Source: Paenochrobactrum glaciei (GTDB lineage: Bacteria > Pseudomonadota > Alphaproteobacteria > Rhizobiales > Rhizobiaceae). Taken from it: a stretch of DNA of 64,000 nucleotides. The DNA is taken from assembly GCF_039522165.1 (NCBI RefSeq), contig NZ_BAAADE010000002.1, positions 310,001 through 374,000 of the forward strand, in the 5' to 3' direction. The notes under the pieces are model-generated. The model saw only the letters and a list, made by a program, of their open reading frames with translations. It ran no database searches and had not been told where the DNA came from. The first letter of the stretch is position 1, and every line of letters begins with the position of its first letter. The position numbers and the translations under genes are program-made. Below, in pieces: positions 26,622 through 35,965 of this stretch.

Positions 26622-26760
26622 TCAAGAGATTAAGAGTATAAAACTTTGTTCAGCTAACATTCAGCTTGAGTGTTCTATAGATTTAGCATTACTAGAGTAG
26701 ACAGGGTGCAGCAAAGGCGGCATCCGATCCAAAAAGGGGCGATGGCAACATCGAGGCAAT

Positions 26761-27036
26761 ATGATCAAATTCGGTAAAGTCATTGTGATGACAGTTGCGC
26801 TTTCAGGAGCAGGTATTGCTCTGGCCGCGGCTGCAACTGTGACCAACGGTGACGGATCAGCCCAGACCATTGTTGTGACCGAAGGCGCATCCAAGCAAGA
26901 GCTGGTGATTGCTCCGGGCGAAACTGTCAGCTTCTGCCCGTCGGGTTGCTTTGTGACAATGCCAAACGGCGACCGTGAAGCGCTGAATGGTGGCGAAGCA
27001 GTAACGATCAGTGGTGGTCAGGCAAAGATTAAATAA
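26761..27036 (+). CDS. Small exported protein, unknown
   Basis: A 91-residue protein with an N-terminal signal peptide (VIVMTVALSGAGIALAAAA). The mature part is about 65 residues with alternating beta-like segments and a CPSGC pair that could form a disulfide in the periplasm. GAGG lies 6 nt before the ATG at 26761. I recognise the general pattern of small periplasmic proteins of Rhizobiales but no named family. A terminator follows. Confidence 0.65.
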   Translation: MIKFGKVIVMTVALSGAGIALAAAATVTNGDGSAQTIVVTEGASKQELVIAPGETVSFCPSGCFVTMPNGDREALNGGEAVTISGGQAKIK

Positions 27037-27080
27037 TTTTATAAAACCTGCTTGTTTTGACAGGCACGCATGAATGAAAG

Positions 27081-27111
27081 CCCGTAAGCTAAAATGCTTG
27101 CGGGTTTTTTT
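27081..27111 (+). terminator. Rho-independent terminator
   Basis: CCCGTAAGC pairs with GCTTGCGGG (one mismatched or wobble pair) around a 6-nt loop, followed by seven T residues. It ends the transcript of the small exported protein. Confidence 0.85.
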
Positions 27112-27214
27112 GCTTATATTTTGTAAAATCTTTTCAAGCAGAGGCAACCAATGCGGCGTTTTCACGTTGATCCAAGTGTTTAACTTTAAAATGCTACAAT
27201 GGAGACGTAAACGA

Positions 27215-27352
27215 ATGAAAATCTCACGCTTTGCCCCAATAGCTATTGTTCTCTTTGCATTTACACTCGTTGCATGTGCCAACACGGTTCGTGGTGTGGG
27301 GCGTGATGTGAAAGGGACAGCACAAGCGGTAGAGGATACCGTTAAAAATTAA
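27215..27352 (+). CDS. Entericidin EcnA/B-family lipoprotein
   Basis: A 45-residue lipoprotein. The signal peptide FAPIAIVLFAFTLVAC ends in a lipobox (LVAC, Cys at residue 21). The mature peptide ANTVRGVGRDVKGTAQAVED has the G-x-G-x-D pattern of entericidins. In enteric bacteria EcnA/EcnB form an antidote-toxin pair; alphaproteobacteria usually carry single genes of unclear role. GGAG lies about 10 nt before the ATG. No partner gene is visible. Confidence 0.8.
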   Translation: MKISRFAPIAIVLFAFTLVACANTVRGVGRDVKGTAQAVEDTVKN

Positions 27353-27792
27353 TGCTAAAATTTATACTTAACAAACATTTGAAAATGGCAAAAACCGCGC
27401 TATCCGAAGATGCACGGCCTTGCCAACAAACGCTTTGGCTCTCACCAAACAATACACCGGTGAGAAATACTATAAGCTCCGGTACGCAATACCTTATCCG
27501 GAGCATCGAGGCGGTTTGTTGCCGTCTCGATGATCTTTTTAACAGGACATTCTTACCGGATGGTTATCAGAAGCTTAAGTAAGTCTAAAGATTGCACTTT
27601 TTTGACTGTAAAATTGGCTGAAAAAAGCCAGTTTGTTAAAGAGTGGTAAATATCACGCGTCACTTTCGTGAAGATTTGTTCAGTGTGATTCTGCAATGCG
27701 CTTAACTGTAGTTTTGCGGCATTCAATAATTCTTTGCGCGGACATTTGTTTGGCCTCTATGCAGAACGTGCCGATTGCGATAGGTCACAATC
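27353..27792. other. Gene-free gap with two hairpins before cobQ
   Basis: About 440 bp with no convincing gene. It holds a CTCCGG...CCGGAG hairpin (27476-27503) and directly after it the hairpin at 27504-27532 that ends in a T run. The rest, 27541-27792, is AT-rich and should hold the cobQ promoter. I looked for a B12 box here and found none. Confidence 0.5.
27504..27540 (+). terminator. Putative terminator after the entericidin region
   Basis: CATCGAGGCGG pairs with CCGTCTCGATG (11 bp, one G-T) around a 7-nt loop; ATC then five T residues follow. It lies 150 bp after the entericidin stop, so it could end that transcript or a separate small RNA. Confidence 0.6.
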
Positions 27793-29259
27793 ATGACATG
27801 CGCGATAATGTTTCAAGGTACTGGCTCTGATGTTGGCAAAACGGTTCTTGTGGCCGGTCTTTGTCGTGTGATGCGCAATCGCGGGCTTAAAGTGCGCCCG
27901 TTCAAGCCGCAAAATATGTCCAATAATGCAGCCGTTACCGATGATGGCGGCGAAATAGGCCGCGGACAATGGTTGCAGGCATTAGCCTGTGGTGTGCCGA
28001 CCAGCGTTCACATGAACCCTGTATTATTAAAGCCGCAATCTGAAACCGGCAGCCAGATCATTGTGCAGGGTAAAGTGCGCGGGCAAGCCAAGGGGCGCGA
28101 CTATCAGCGTTTGAAGCCGCAATTTATGAATGCCGTGATGGAGTCATGGCAGCATATTTGTGATGGCGCTGATATAGTGCTGGTGGAAGGTGCGGGCTCT
28201 CCGGCTGAGATTAATTTACGCAAAAACGATATTGCCAATATGGGCTTTGCCACCAAGGCGGGGGTGCCGGTTGTGCTGGTGGGGGATATTGACCGCGGCG
28301 GTGTGATTGCTTCGCTGGTGGGCACGCATACGATTTTGCCCGAGCAAGACCGCGCGATGATTGTTGGTTTTCTGATCAATAAGTTTCGTGGTGACGTGAC
28401 GCTTTTTGATAATGGCTTGCGCTCCATCACCGAATTTACCGGCTGGCCGTCTTTTGGTGTGGTGCCATGGTTGAAAGCAGTGGCGCGTTTGCCTGCCGAA
28501 GACTCAGTCGTGTTGGAACGTATGGTAGGCGTTCAAACGAAAGCGTTGAAAGTTGCTGTGCCGATGCTGGATCGAATCGCCAATTTTGATGATCTTGATC
28601 CTTTAAAAGCCGAGCCGGATGTTGAAGTGGTGATGGTGCGGGCAGGTGAGGCAATACCTGCTGATGCAGGGCTGATTATTTTGCCCGGCACTAAATCGAC
28701 TATTGGTGATTTAAAACGTTTGCGTGAAAATGGCTGGGACACTCAAATTCATGCTCATGTAAAGCGTGGCGGCCATGTCATTGGCATTTGCGGCGGCTAT
28801 CAAATGCTGGGGCAAAAAATCAGTGATCCGAAGCATATTGATGGCGATACGGCTGACGCTGACGGTTTAGGCCTTTTGCAGATGGAAACTGTCATGAAGG
28901 CCGAAAAAACACTTGGTCAGGTGCAGGGCACAGCTGTGGCCTATGATGTGCCGGTTGATGGTTATGAAATTCACTGCGGTGTGAGCCACGGGCCGGATTG
29001 TGCGCGTCCTTTCGCATTGATTGACGGGCGGTCGGATGGCGCGGTTTCTACTGATGGTCGCATTTTTGGCACTTATTTACACGGGCTTTTTGCGTCCGAT
29101 AGTTTCAGGGCAAAATTACTGGCAGAGCTTGGCGTGCATGGTGCTGGTTTTAATTATCGGGCCAGCGTTGACGATGCACTGAACGAGCTTGCTGATAATC
29201 TTGAGCAATATCTCGATGTGGATGCCTTGTTGCAGTTAAGTTTGCCGGTCAAAATTTAA
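27793..29259 (+). CDS. cobQ: Cobyric acid synthase CobQ
   Basis: A 488-residue glutamine- and ATP-dependent amidase. It amidates four side chains of adenosylcobyrinic a,c-diamide to give adenosylcobyric acid. The N-terminal P-loop-like QGTGSDVGKTVLVAG is followed by FKPQNMSNN. The C-terminal class I glutamine amidotransferase domain contains GGHVIGICGGYQMLG with the nucleophile Cys and GTYLHGLF with the His. Length is normal. It stands alone upstream of the riboswitch-led operon, so it may have its own promoter. AGG lies 9 nt before the ATG. Confidence 0.96.
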   Translation: MTCAIMFQGTGSDVGKTVLVAGLCRVMRNRGLKVRPFKPQNMSNNAAVTDDGGEIGRGQWLQALACGVPTSVHMNPVLLKPQSETGSQIIVQGKVRGQAKGRDYQRLKPQFMNAVMESWQHICDGADIVLVEGAGSPAEINLRKNDIANMGFATKAGVPVVLVGDIDRGGVIASLVGTHTILPEQDRAMIVGFLINKFRGDVTLFDNGLRSITEFTGWPSFGVVPWLKAVARLPAEDSVVLERMVGVQTKALKVAVPMLDRIANFDDLDPLKAEPDVEVVMVRAGEAIPADAGLIILPGTKSTIGDLKRLRENGWDTQIHAHVKRGGHVIGICGGYQMLGQKISDPKHIDGDTADADGLGLLQMETVMKAEKTLGQVQGTAVAYDVPVDGYEIHCGVSHGPDCARPFALIDGRSDGAVSTDGRIFGTYLHGLFASDSFRAKLLAELGVHGAGFNYRASVDDALNELADNLEQYLDVDALLQLSLPVKI

Positions 29260-29293
29260 ACCTTCATCCACAATCAGCGAAGCCTCAAGTCGA

Positions 29294-29322
29294 TTGACGA
29301 TCACAATCGCACAGCATAATGT
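29294..29322 (+). promoter_or_regulatory. Likely promoter of the cbtB-cobO operon
   Basis: TTGACG (29294-29299) is followed by either CATAAT (15-bp spacer) or TAATGT (17-bp spacer). Transcription would begin about 40 bp before the riboswitch aptamer. The -10 box is weak. Confidence 0.45.
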
Positions 29323-29365
29323 CAGGCCATTGCATCAGGTTTTCATCATGTTGGATTGATGGACG

Positions 29366-29536
29366 AAGAGGGAATGCGTGAAATGCTTGTAATAAGCATT
29401 TTGATAGCAGCCGACCCCGCGACTGTAGAGCGGTGAGGGATGTTGCCAAGCTGGTTTTTTAATGAAACCAGCAGCCACTGGGAAACCGGGAAGGCGGCTT
29501 CATCTTCACGACCCGCGAGCCAGGAGACCTGCCTGT
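29366..29536 (+). ncRNA. Cobalamin riboswitch
   Basis: The classical adenosylcobalamin aptamer can be followed by eye. GAGGGAATGCGTGAAA opens it. GATAGCAGCCGACCCCGCGACTGTAGAGCGG follows in pieces (29403-29432). GCAGCCACTGGGAAACCGGGAAGG lies at 29471-29494, and the B12 box AGCCAGGAGACCTGCC at 29518-29533. The downstream stretch to the cbtB start holds AAGGGGAGGTTTTCCCTG, which may fold in the off state near the ribosome site GGAGG of cbtB. Binding of cobalamin should lower expression of cbtB and the genes behind it. Confidence 0.93.
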
Positions 29537-29600
29537 TTGCAAAGGGCATATTGCCTGCACCTAAGGGGAGGTTTTCCCTGCTGCCTGCACGGAGGTTGTC

Positions 29601-29789
29601 ATGGCTGCACACACAAATAATAGCGCATCGGATGTGCTTTCCACACCGCTTGCTGCCCGTTTGGGTACGGCACTTGTTGCGTTAATGCTTGGCGTTTTTT
29701 TGATCTATGGTGTTGGTTTGGCGCATTCAGACATGCTGCATGATTCTGCACATGATATGCGCCATTCTTATGGGTTCCCTTGTCACTAA
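29601..29789 (+). CDS. cbtB: CbtB, small cobalt-transporter subunit
   Basis: A 62-residue protein with one membrane helix (about residues 19-42) and the family C-terminus HDMRHSYGFPCH, in which histidines probably bind the metal. CbtB is usually encoded before CbtA and under cobalamin riboswitch control, exactly as here, and is predicted to take part in cobalt uptake. GGAGG lies 6 nt before the ATG. Confidence 0.9.
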   Translation: MAAHTNNSASDVLSTPLAARLGTALVALMLGVFLIYGVGLAHSDMLHDSAHDMRHSYGFPCH

Positions 29790-29879
29790 GTTACCGCTCG
29801 GAATTTTGAGGGGTTCATTCATTTTGGATGATGAAGTGATGCTCACGCATGCGTGAGTTTATTTCTCTATGGGGGAATT

Positions 29880-30596
29880 ATGTATATTCGTTATTTATTG
29901 GCGGTTTTAGCAGCTGGTCTGATTGCAGGGCTGCTGATGACGCCTGCTATGTATATCAAGACAGTGCCACTGATTTTGCAGGCCGAAATCTATGAAGACG
30001 CCTCCGGTGGTCATGATCATGGCGAGACATCAGAAGCGGCAGCACCACATAGCCATGGTGATGCTGCTGAGGATGAAGAAGAAGGCGCTGAACTGCCTTT
30101 CGGACGCCTTGGCAATACAATTTTGGCCAATTTAGTTGCTTGTGGCGGCTTTGCGCTGGCCTTGGGCGGCACGGCTTTATTGTTGGGACGTCGCGTGACC
30201 AAGCAAAACGGCATTTATTGGGGACTTGCCGGTTTCTTTGCGGTGTCATTTCTGCCGTCTCTCGGGCTTTCACCGGAATTGCCAGCCATGCCGGCAGCCG
30301 ATCTGGCAGAGCGTCAGCTTTGGTGGGTTGTGACTGTTATTTTATCGGCAATTGGTATTTATCTTCTCGTGTTGCGCGCTGAAATCTGGGCGAAGATTTT
30401 AGGTCTTGTCGCCATTGTTGCACCGCATCTTTATGGTGCGCCACATCCGGAAGATATTTCTTCACCGATCCCGTCGCTGCTTGCGTCGCAATATGCAGTG
30501 GCAACCACAGCCACGAATTTGTTTATGTGGGTGGTGATTGGTTTGACGCTTGGCTGGCTGGTGCAAACCTACGCATCCGCAGAAATCGAGGCTTGA
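29880..30596 (+). CDS. cbtA: CbtA, cobalt-transporter membrane subunit
   Basis: A 238-residue integral membrane protein with about five or six helices. A His/Asp/Glu-rich hydrophilic loop (GGHDHGETSE...PHSHGD, about residues 42-60) lies after the first helix and probably collects cobalt. It pairs with CbtB, 90 bp upstream. GGGGGAATT precedes ATG 29880, so an in-frame start at 29853 is rejected. It is followed after 5 bp by cobP. Confidence 0.9.
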   Translation: MYIRYLLAVLAAGLIAGLLMTPAMYIKTVPLILQAEIYEDASGGHDHGETSEAAAPHSHGDAAEDEEEGAELPFGRLGNTILANLVACGGFALALGGTALLLGRRVTKQNGIYWGLAGFFAVSFLPSLGLSPELPAMPAADLAERQLWWVVTVILSAIGIYLLVLRAEIWAKILGLVAIVAPHLYGAPHPEDISSPIPSLLASQYAVATTATNLFMWVVIGLTLGWLVQTYASAEIEA

Positions 30597-30601
30597 TAAG
30601 C

Positions 30602-31120
30602 ATGCCGTCGGGAAAAATTACGCTTGTTCTCGGCGGCGCTCGCTCGGGAAAATCAAAATACGCTGAAAACTGTGCGGAAAGCTCTGGCCTGGAGCTATTT
30701 TATATCGCTACAGGGCGTGCTTATGATGATGAAATGCGCTCGCGTATCAGTATTCATCAAGACAGACGTGGCCTGAACTGGACAACGGTTGAAGAACCGC
30801 TTGATCTGGCGGGATCATTGTTGAAAACGGCTGCGCAAAATCGTTTCGTGCTGGTTGATTGTTTAACGCTCTGGGTCACCAATCTGATGATGGCAGAGCG
30901 CGACATTGACGCTGAAACGACGCGGCTTTTAGAGGTTTTTCCCAAACTGTCCGGTGAGATATTTTTTGTCTCTAATGAAGTGGGATTGGGCATTGTGCCT
31001 GACAACCGGATGGCACGGGAATTTAGAGATTATGCGGGTTTTTTACATCAGCGCGTGGCTGAAAAAGCTCAGGAAGTTTACTTTATGGCGGCAGGATTGT
31101 CGTTGAAAATGAAGGGATAG
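30602..31120 (+). CDS. cobP: Adenosylcobinamide kinase / guanylyltransferase CobP
   Basis: A 172-residue bifunctional enzyme (CobP, called CobU in Salmonella). It phosphorylates adenosylcobinamide and then attaches GMP to prepare the nucleotide loop. Walker A GGARSGKS is at residues 11-18, followed by FYIATGRAYDDEMRSRISIHQDRR with the conserved His, VLVDCLTLWVTNL and FVSNEVGLGIVPDN. It begins just after cbtA and is 3 bp from cobW, so it belongs to the riboswitch operon. Confidence 0.95.
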   Translation: MPSGKITLVLGGARSGKSKYAENCAESSGLELFYIATGRAYDDEMRSRISIHQDRRGLNWTTVEEPLDLAGSLLKTAAQNRFVLVDCLTLWVTNLMMAERDIDAETTRLLEVFPKLSGEIFFVSNEVGLGIVPDNRMAREFRDYAGFLHQRVAEKAQEVYFMAAGLSLKMKG

Positions 31121-31123
31121 AAT

Positions 31124-32179
31124 ATGCAGGGTCAAAAGATTCCGGCCACCGTGATTACCGGCTTTTTAGGATCGGGTAAAACCACCATGATCCGTAATTT
31201 GCTTGAAAATGCGAATGGCAAGCGCATTGCCTTGATCATCAATGAATTTGGCGATCTGGGCGTTGACGGTGGCATCTTAAAAGGTTGCGGCATTGAAAAT
31301 TGTGAAGAAGATGATGTTATTGAGCTGAACAATGGTTGCATTTGCTGCACCGTTGCTGATGATTTTATCCCGACCATGACCAAGCTTTTGGAACGCGCTG
31401 ATCGTCCTGATCATATTGTGATCGAAACTTCCGGTCTGGCACTGCCGCAGCCGCTTGTTGCTGCATTCAACTGGCCGGAAATTAAAACGCAAGTGACCGT
31501 TGATGGCGTGGTGACCGTGATTGACGCGGCAGCTGTTGCCGAAGGCCGCTTTGCGGATGATCATGATAAAATTGATGCGCAGCGTCAGGCCGATGAATCG
31601 CTTGACCATGAAAGCCCGCTGGAAGAACTCTTTGAAGACCAGATCCATGCCGCTGATCTGATCGTGCTCAATAAAGCCGATCTGCTTGATGAGGCAGCGC
31701 TTGAAACTGTGCGCAAAGATGTTTCGGAACGCTCATCCCGCCAGACTAATATGGTGCCAGCAAGTTTTGGTAAAATTGGTGCGGACATTCTGCTTGGTCT
31801 GGGTGTCGGTTCGGAAGATGACATTGCCAACCGCAAGTCACATCATGAAATGCACCACGAAAGCGGTGACGATCACACCCATAGTCATGACGAGTTTGAA
31901 AGCTTTGTGGTGGAAGCCGGTGATGTAAACGACCCAAAAGCATTTGCAGAAAACCTGAAGAAAATCATTGGCGAACATGACATTTTACGTTTGAAAGGTT
32001 TTGCCAATGTGCCGGGCAAGCCGATGCGTCTGGTTGTGCAGGCCGTCGGTTCGCGTATCGAGCATTATTTTGATCGTCCATGGGCAGACGGTGAAGCCCG
32101 CTCTACCAAGCTGGTGGTAATCGGCGTGCATGATATTGATGAAGCAGCGATTGCTAAATCCGTTCAGGAAGCAGCGTAA
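31124..32179 (+). CDS. cobW: CobW, COG0523 GTPase / cobalt chaperone
   Basis: A 351-residue G3E-family GTPase. The P-loop GFLGSGKT is at residues 13-20, the metal-binding GCICC motif at 71-75, a NKAD guanine-recognition motif near residue 185, and a His/Asp-rich segment near residues 239-255 (HHEMHHES...HTHSHDE) that should bind metal ions. The C-terminal CobW_C domain follows. Its place between cobP and cobN fits delivery of cobalt to the CobNST chelatase. Only 3 bp separate it from cobN. Confidence 0.93.
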   Translation: MQGQKIPATVITGFLGSGKTTMIRNLLENANGKRIALIINEFGDLGVDGGILKGCGIENCEEDDVIELNNGCICCTVADDFIPTMTKLLERADRPDHIVIETSGLALPQPLVAAFNWPEIKTQVTVDGVVTVIDAAAVAEGRFADDHDKIDAQRQADESLDHESPLEELFEDQIHAADLIVLNKADLLDEAALETVRKDVSERSSRQTNMVPASFGKIGADILLGLGVGSEDDIANRKSHHEMHHESGDDHTHSHDEFESFVVEAGDVNDPKAFAENLKKIIGEHDILRLKGFANVPGKPMRLVVQAVGSRIEHYFDRPWADGEARSTKLVVIGVHDIDEAAIAKSVQEAA

Positions 32180-32182
32180 TCC

Positions 32183-35100
32183 ATGCATCTCCTGCTTGCC
32201 CAGAAAGGGACGATTGCCGACGGCAGCGAAGCCATCGATTTAGGTCAAAGCCCTGCCGATATTTTGTTTCTTTCTGCGGCTGATACAGAGCTCGCAAGTC
32301 TGGCCTCGGCGCATCGCTCAATCAGTGATGCGCCGACACTCCGGCTTGTGAATATGATGTCGCTGTCACATCCAATGTCGGTAGACACTTATGTGGAACG
32401 CACAGCGCGTTTTGCAAAGCTGATCGTCGTGCGGGTGATTGGTGGTGAAAGCTACTGGCCATATGGCTTGGAAGCGCTGCATGCCTGCGCGGTCAATCAC
32501 GGCATTATGCTGGCGGTTTTGCCCGGTGATGATAAGCCTGATGCAAGCCTGAAACGCTATTCAACGGTTAACCCGCATGATCTGGATACGCTGTGGCATT
32601 ATCTGATTGAAGGTGGCGCCCAAAATGCACGTGGCTTTCTGGAATGTTGTACATCATTAATTGATGGTCGTGAACGGCCGGTGGAAGCCGCACCTTTATT
32701 AAAAGCCGGTCTTTGGTGGCCGGAAGATGGCATTGCCACAGTTGCAGAATTGCGCGAGCTAAGAGCCAATAAAAACGCGCCGGTGGTGGCGATTTGTTTT
32801 TATAGGGCACTTGTTCAAAGCGGCCAGACCAAGCCGATTGAAGCGCTGATTGAGGCGCTAAAGGCGCGTGGGCTGAACGTCTTGCCTGTCTATATCAGCA
32901 GCTTGAAAGATGCGGTTTCGGTGGCCGTTCTGGAGCGAATTTTTGATGAAGACAATCCGTCACTTGTTTTAAACGCTACTGGTTTTGCGGTTTCTGTTCC
33001 CGGCTCAGAACGCCAGCCGACAGTGCTGGAAAAAAATGGCGCGATGGTGCTGCAAGTGATCTTGTCCGGTTCCAGTTTAGAAATGTGGGAAGGTTCGCCG
33101 CAGGGGCTTTCCTCGCGTGATCTTGCAATGAATGTTGCGCTGCCGGAAGTGGACGGGCGCGTATTGACCCGCGCCGTTTCATTTAAGTCAGCCAAAAATT
33201 ATGATGCGGTGGTGCAAGCTAATATTGTCACCCATGAGCCGGTACAAGACCGTGTGGATTTTGTAGCGGATTTAGCCAAAGCATGGGTGCGCTTGAAAGA
33301 AAAGCAAGCGTCTGAACGGCGCGTTGCATTAATCCTTGCTAATTATCCAAACAGGGACGGGCGGCTTGGCAATGGTGTCGGGCTTGATACACCTGCGGGT
33401 ACGGTGGAAGTCTTACGCGCCATGCAGGCGCAAAATTATCCGGTGGCTGATTTGCCGGTCGATGGCGACCAGTTGATCGGTGATTTGATGGCTGGCCCCA
33501 CCAATGCAGCACTTGACGGACGTGTGGTACGCAACACGCTTTCTTTGAATCAATACAATGCCTTCTTTGCTAAACTTCCCAATCAGATTCAGGCAGAGGT
33601 GCTTGCTCGCTGGGGTGAGCCGCAAGCGGATCCGTTTTTTATGAACGAGCCTCAAAGCTTTGCTTTATCGCTGATGCAATATGGCGAAACGCTGGTGGGG
33701 ATACAGCCTGCACGCGGCTATAATATCGACCCGAAAGAAAGCTATCACTCGCCGGATTTAGTGCCGCCGCATGGCTATCTGGCGTTCTATGCTTATCTGC
33801 GTGACGTGGCCAAAGTGGATGCGATTGCCCATATGGGCAAGCATGGCAATATGGAATGGTTGCCCGGTAAAGCATTGGCTTTATCGGAAAACTGTTATCC
33901 GGAAGCTGTCTTTGGCGCGACCCCGCATCTCTATCCTTTTATCGTCAATGATCCGGGCGAAGGCACACAAGCCAAAAGACGCAGCAGTGCCGTTATCATC
34001 GACCATCTGACGCCGCCTTTAACACGCGCTGAAAGCTATGGCCCGTTAAAAGATCTGGAAGCTTTGGTGGATGAATATTATGAGGCATCGGGACTTGATC
34101 CGCGCCGCCTCATTCGCCTCAAAGGCCAGATTTTGGATTTGGTGCGCGATATTGGTCTTGATCAGGATGCCGGTATTCACGCCCATGATGATGAAGATCT
34201 GGCACTGCAAAAGCTTGATGCTTATTTGTGCGATCTCAAAGAAATGCAAATTCGTGACGGCTTGCATATTTTCGGCCTCGCACCGGAAGGGCGATTGCTG
34301 ACCGATCTGTTAGTGGCGCTTGCCCGTGTGCCGCGCGGCATTGCCGTGTCGCTTGGTGGTGCTATTGGTGATCAAAGTTTGCAGCGGGCAATTGCCAAAG
34401 ATGCGCAATTGCTTGAGGGGTTTGATCCGCTGGATTGCGCAATGGCTGAGCCGTGGACGGGCGAAAAGCCTGCGCTTTTGCAGGCGATCAGCAATGATCT
34501 CTGGCGCAATAATGGTGATACGGTTGAACGTATTGAGCTGTTTGCTGCGCAACTTGTGAGCGGCGAAGCTGACTGCCCAGTTGACTGGTCGGAAACGCAA
34601 GCGGTTCTGAGCGTGATTAATGATCATTTGCGCCAGCGTGTAGAAGCCTGCGGACAAGCCGAAATGAGCGGCTTTATGGCAGCGCTTGACGGACGCTTTG
34701 TTAATCCGGGGCCGTCAGGCGCGCCAACGCGCGGTCGCCCAGATGTGCTGCCAACAGGGCGCAACTTCTTTTCCGTGGATAGCCGTGCCGTGCCCACACC
34801 AGCCGCATGGGAGTTGGGAAGGAAATCGGCTGAACTCTTAATTACTCGCTACACGCAGGATAATGGCGATTGGCCGCGTTCTTTCGGGCTGACCGCATGG
34901 GGCACATCCAATATGCGCACCGGCGGTGATGATATTGCGCAAGCCTTGGCTTTGATCGGCGTGAAGCCAGTTTGGGACATGGCCTCCCGCCGCGTCACCG
35001 GTTATGAAATTATCCCGATGGCAAAGCTTGGGCGTCCGCGTGTCGATGTGACATTGCGTATTTCCGGTTTCTTCCGCGATGCTTTTCCTGAGCAGATTGC

Positions 35101-35965
35101 ACTTTTTGACAAAGCAATCCGTGCGGTCGGCAAGTTGGATGAAAGCGAAGGCGATAATCCCGTTGCCGCGCGTATGCGTGAAGAAGCCAATGCTTTGATG
35201 GCAAAAGGCGAGAGCGAGCAAGAGGCGTTCAAAAAAGCCGGATATCGTATTTTTGGCTCGAAACCGGGGGCCTATGGTGCGGGCTTACAAGCCCTGATGG
35301 ACGAAAACGGCTGGGAAGCGCGTGGCGATCTGGCTGAGGCCTGGCTTGTCTGGGGCGGCTATGCTTATGGTGCGGGTGAAGAAGGCGATGCGCAGCGCGG
35401 CCTTTTAGAAACGCGCCTCAAAGCAATTGATGCGGTTGTGCAAAATCAGGACAATCGTGAGCATGACCTGCTTGATTCTGATGATTATTATCAGTTTGAA
35501 GGCGGTATGGCTGCGACAGTCGAGCATTTGTCCGGCAAGGCTCCTGATGTCTATCATAATGACCATTCCCGCCCTGAGCGTCCGGTCATCCGCACTTTGC
35601 AGGAAGAGCTTTCGCGGGTTGTGCGTGGTCGTGCGGTTAATCCGAAATGGATCGCTGGTGTGATGCGTCACGGCTATAAAGGTGCGGTCGAAATTGCAGC
35701 AACGGTTGATTATTTATTCGCTTTTGCTGCCACAACAGGAGCTGTCTCAAACCATCATTTTGAGGCAGTCTATCAAGCCTATATGGTTGATCCGAAAGTG
35801 CGTGATTTTATTGCGGATAAGAATCCGGCAGCATTACGGGAAATTGCGCAGAAACTAGAAGAGGCCATTAAACGACAGTTCTGGACACCGCGTTCGAATT
35901 CAGCGCGGTTTGAACTGGAAATGATGGCTCAGAATTTGATTCCGGAAGGCGAGGCAAATGACTGA
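32183..35965 (+). CDS. cobN: Cobaltochelatase large subunit CobN
   Basis: A 1260-residue protein homologous to the magnesium-chelatase H subunit. With CobS and CobT it inserts Co2+ into hydrogenobyrinic acid a,c-diamide using ATP. Recognisable segments are LANYPNRDGRLGNGVGLDTPAGTVE, PARGYNIDPKESYHSPDLVPPH, HMGKHGNMEWLPGK and AWGTSNMRTGGDDIAQAL. Length is normal. The last 8 bp overlap the start of cobO, indicating translational coupling. cobS and cobT are not in the window and must lie elsewhere if the chelatase works as in Pseudomonas denitrificans. Confidence 0.96.
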   Translation: MHLLLAQKGTIADGSEAIDLGQSPADILFLSAADTELASLASAHRSISDAPTLRLVNMMSLSHPMSVDTYVERTARFAKLIVVRVIGGESYWPYGLEALHACAVNHGIMLAVLPGDDKPDASLKRYSTVNPHDLDTLWHYLIEGGAQNARGFLECCTSLIDGRERPVEAAPLLKAGLWWPEDGIATVAELRELRANKNAPVVAICFYRALVQSGQTKPIEALIEALKARGLNVLPVYISSLKDAVSVAVLERIFDEDNPSLVLNATGFAVSVPGSERQPTVLEKNGAMVLQVILSGSSLEMWEGSPQGLSSRDLAMNVALPEVDGRVLTRAVSFKSAKNYDAVVQANIVTHEPVQDRVDFVADLAKAWVRLKEKQASERRVALILANYPNRDGRLGNGVGLDTPAGTVEVLRAMQAQNYPVADLPVDGDQLIGDLMAGPTNAALDGRVVRNTLSLNQYNAFFAKLPNQIQAEVLARWGEPQADPFFMNEPQSFALSLMQYGETLVGIQPARGYNIDPKESYHSPDLVPPHGYLAFYAYLRDVAKVDAIAHMGKHGNMEWLPGKALALSENCYPEAVFGATPHLYPFIVNDPGEGTQAKRRSSAVIIDHLTPPLTRAESYGPLKDLEALVDEYYEASGLDPRRLIRLKGQILDLVRDIGLDQDAGIHAHDDEDLALQKLDAYLCDLKEMQIRDGLHIFGLAPEGRLLTDLLVALARVPRGIAVSLGGAIGDQSLQRAIAKDAQLLEGFDPLDCAMAEPWTGEKPALLQAISNDLWRNNGDTVERIELFAAQLVSGEADCPVDWSETQAVLSVINDHLRQRVEACGQAEMSGFMAALDGRFVNPGPSGAPTRGRPDVLPTGRNFFSVDSRAVPTPAAWELGRKSAELLITRYTQDNGDWPRSFGLTAWGTSNMRTGGDDIAQALALIGVKPVWDMASRRVTGYEIIPMAKLGRPRVDVTLRISGFFRDAFPEQIALFDKAIRAVGKLDESEGDNPVAARMREEANALMAKGESEQEAFKKAGYRIFGSKPGAYGAGLQALMDENGWEARGDLAEAWLVWGGYAYGAGEEGDAQRGLLETRLKAIDAVVQNQDNREHDLLDSDDYYQFEGGMAATVEHLSGKAPDVYHNDHSRPERPVIRTLQEELSRVVRGRAVNPKWIAGVMRHGYKGAVEIAATVDYLFAFAATTGAVSNHHFEAVYQAYMVDPKVRDFIADKNPAALREIAQKLEEAIKRQFWTPRSNSARFELEMMAQNLIPEGEAND

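Noticed and set aside
27352..27582. A 76-codon open frame that starts on the entericidin stop codon (TAATG)
   Set aside because: It crosses two strong hairpins, including a probable terminator, and its protein has no family-like pattern.
27541..27792. A possible second cobalamin riboswitch before cobQ
   Set aside because: No B12 box and no GCCACTG-type core could be found in the gap.
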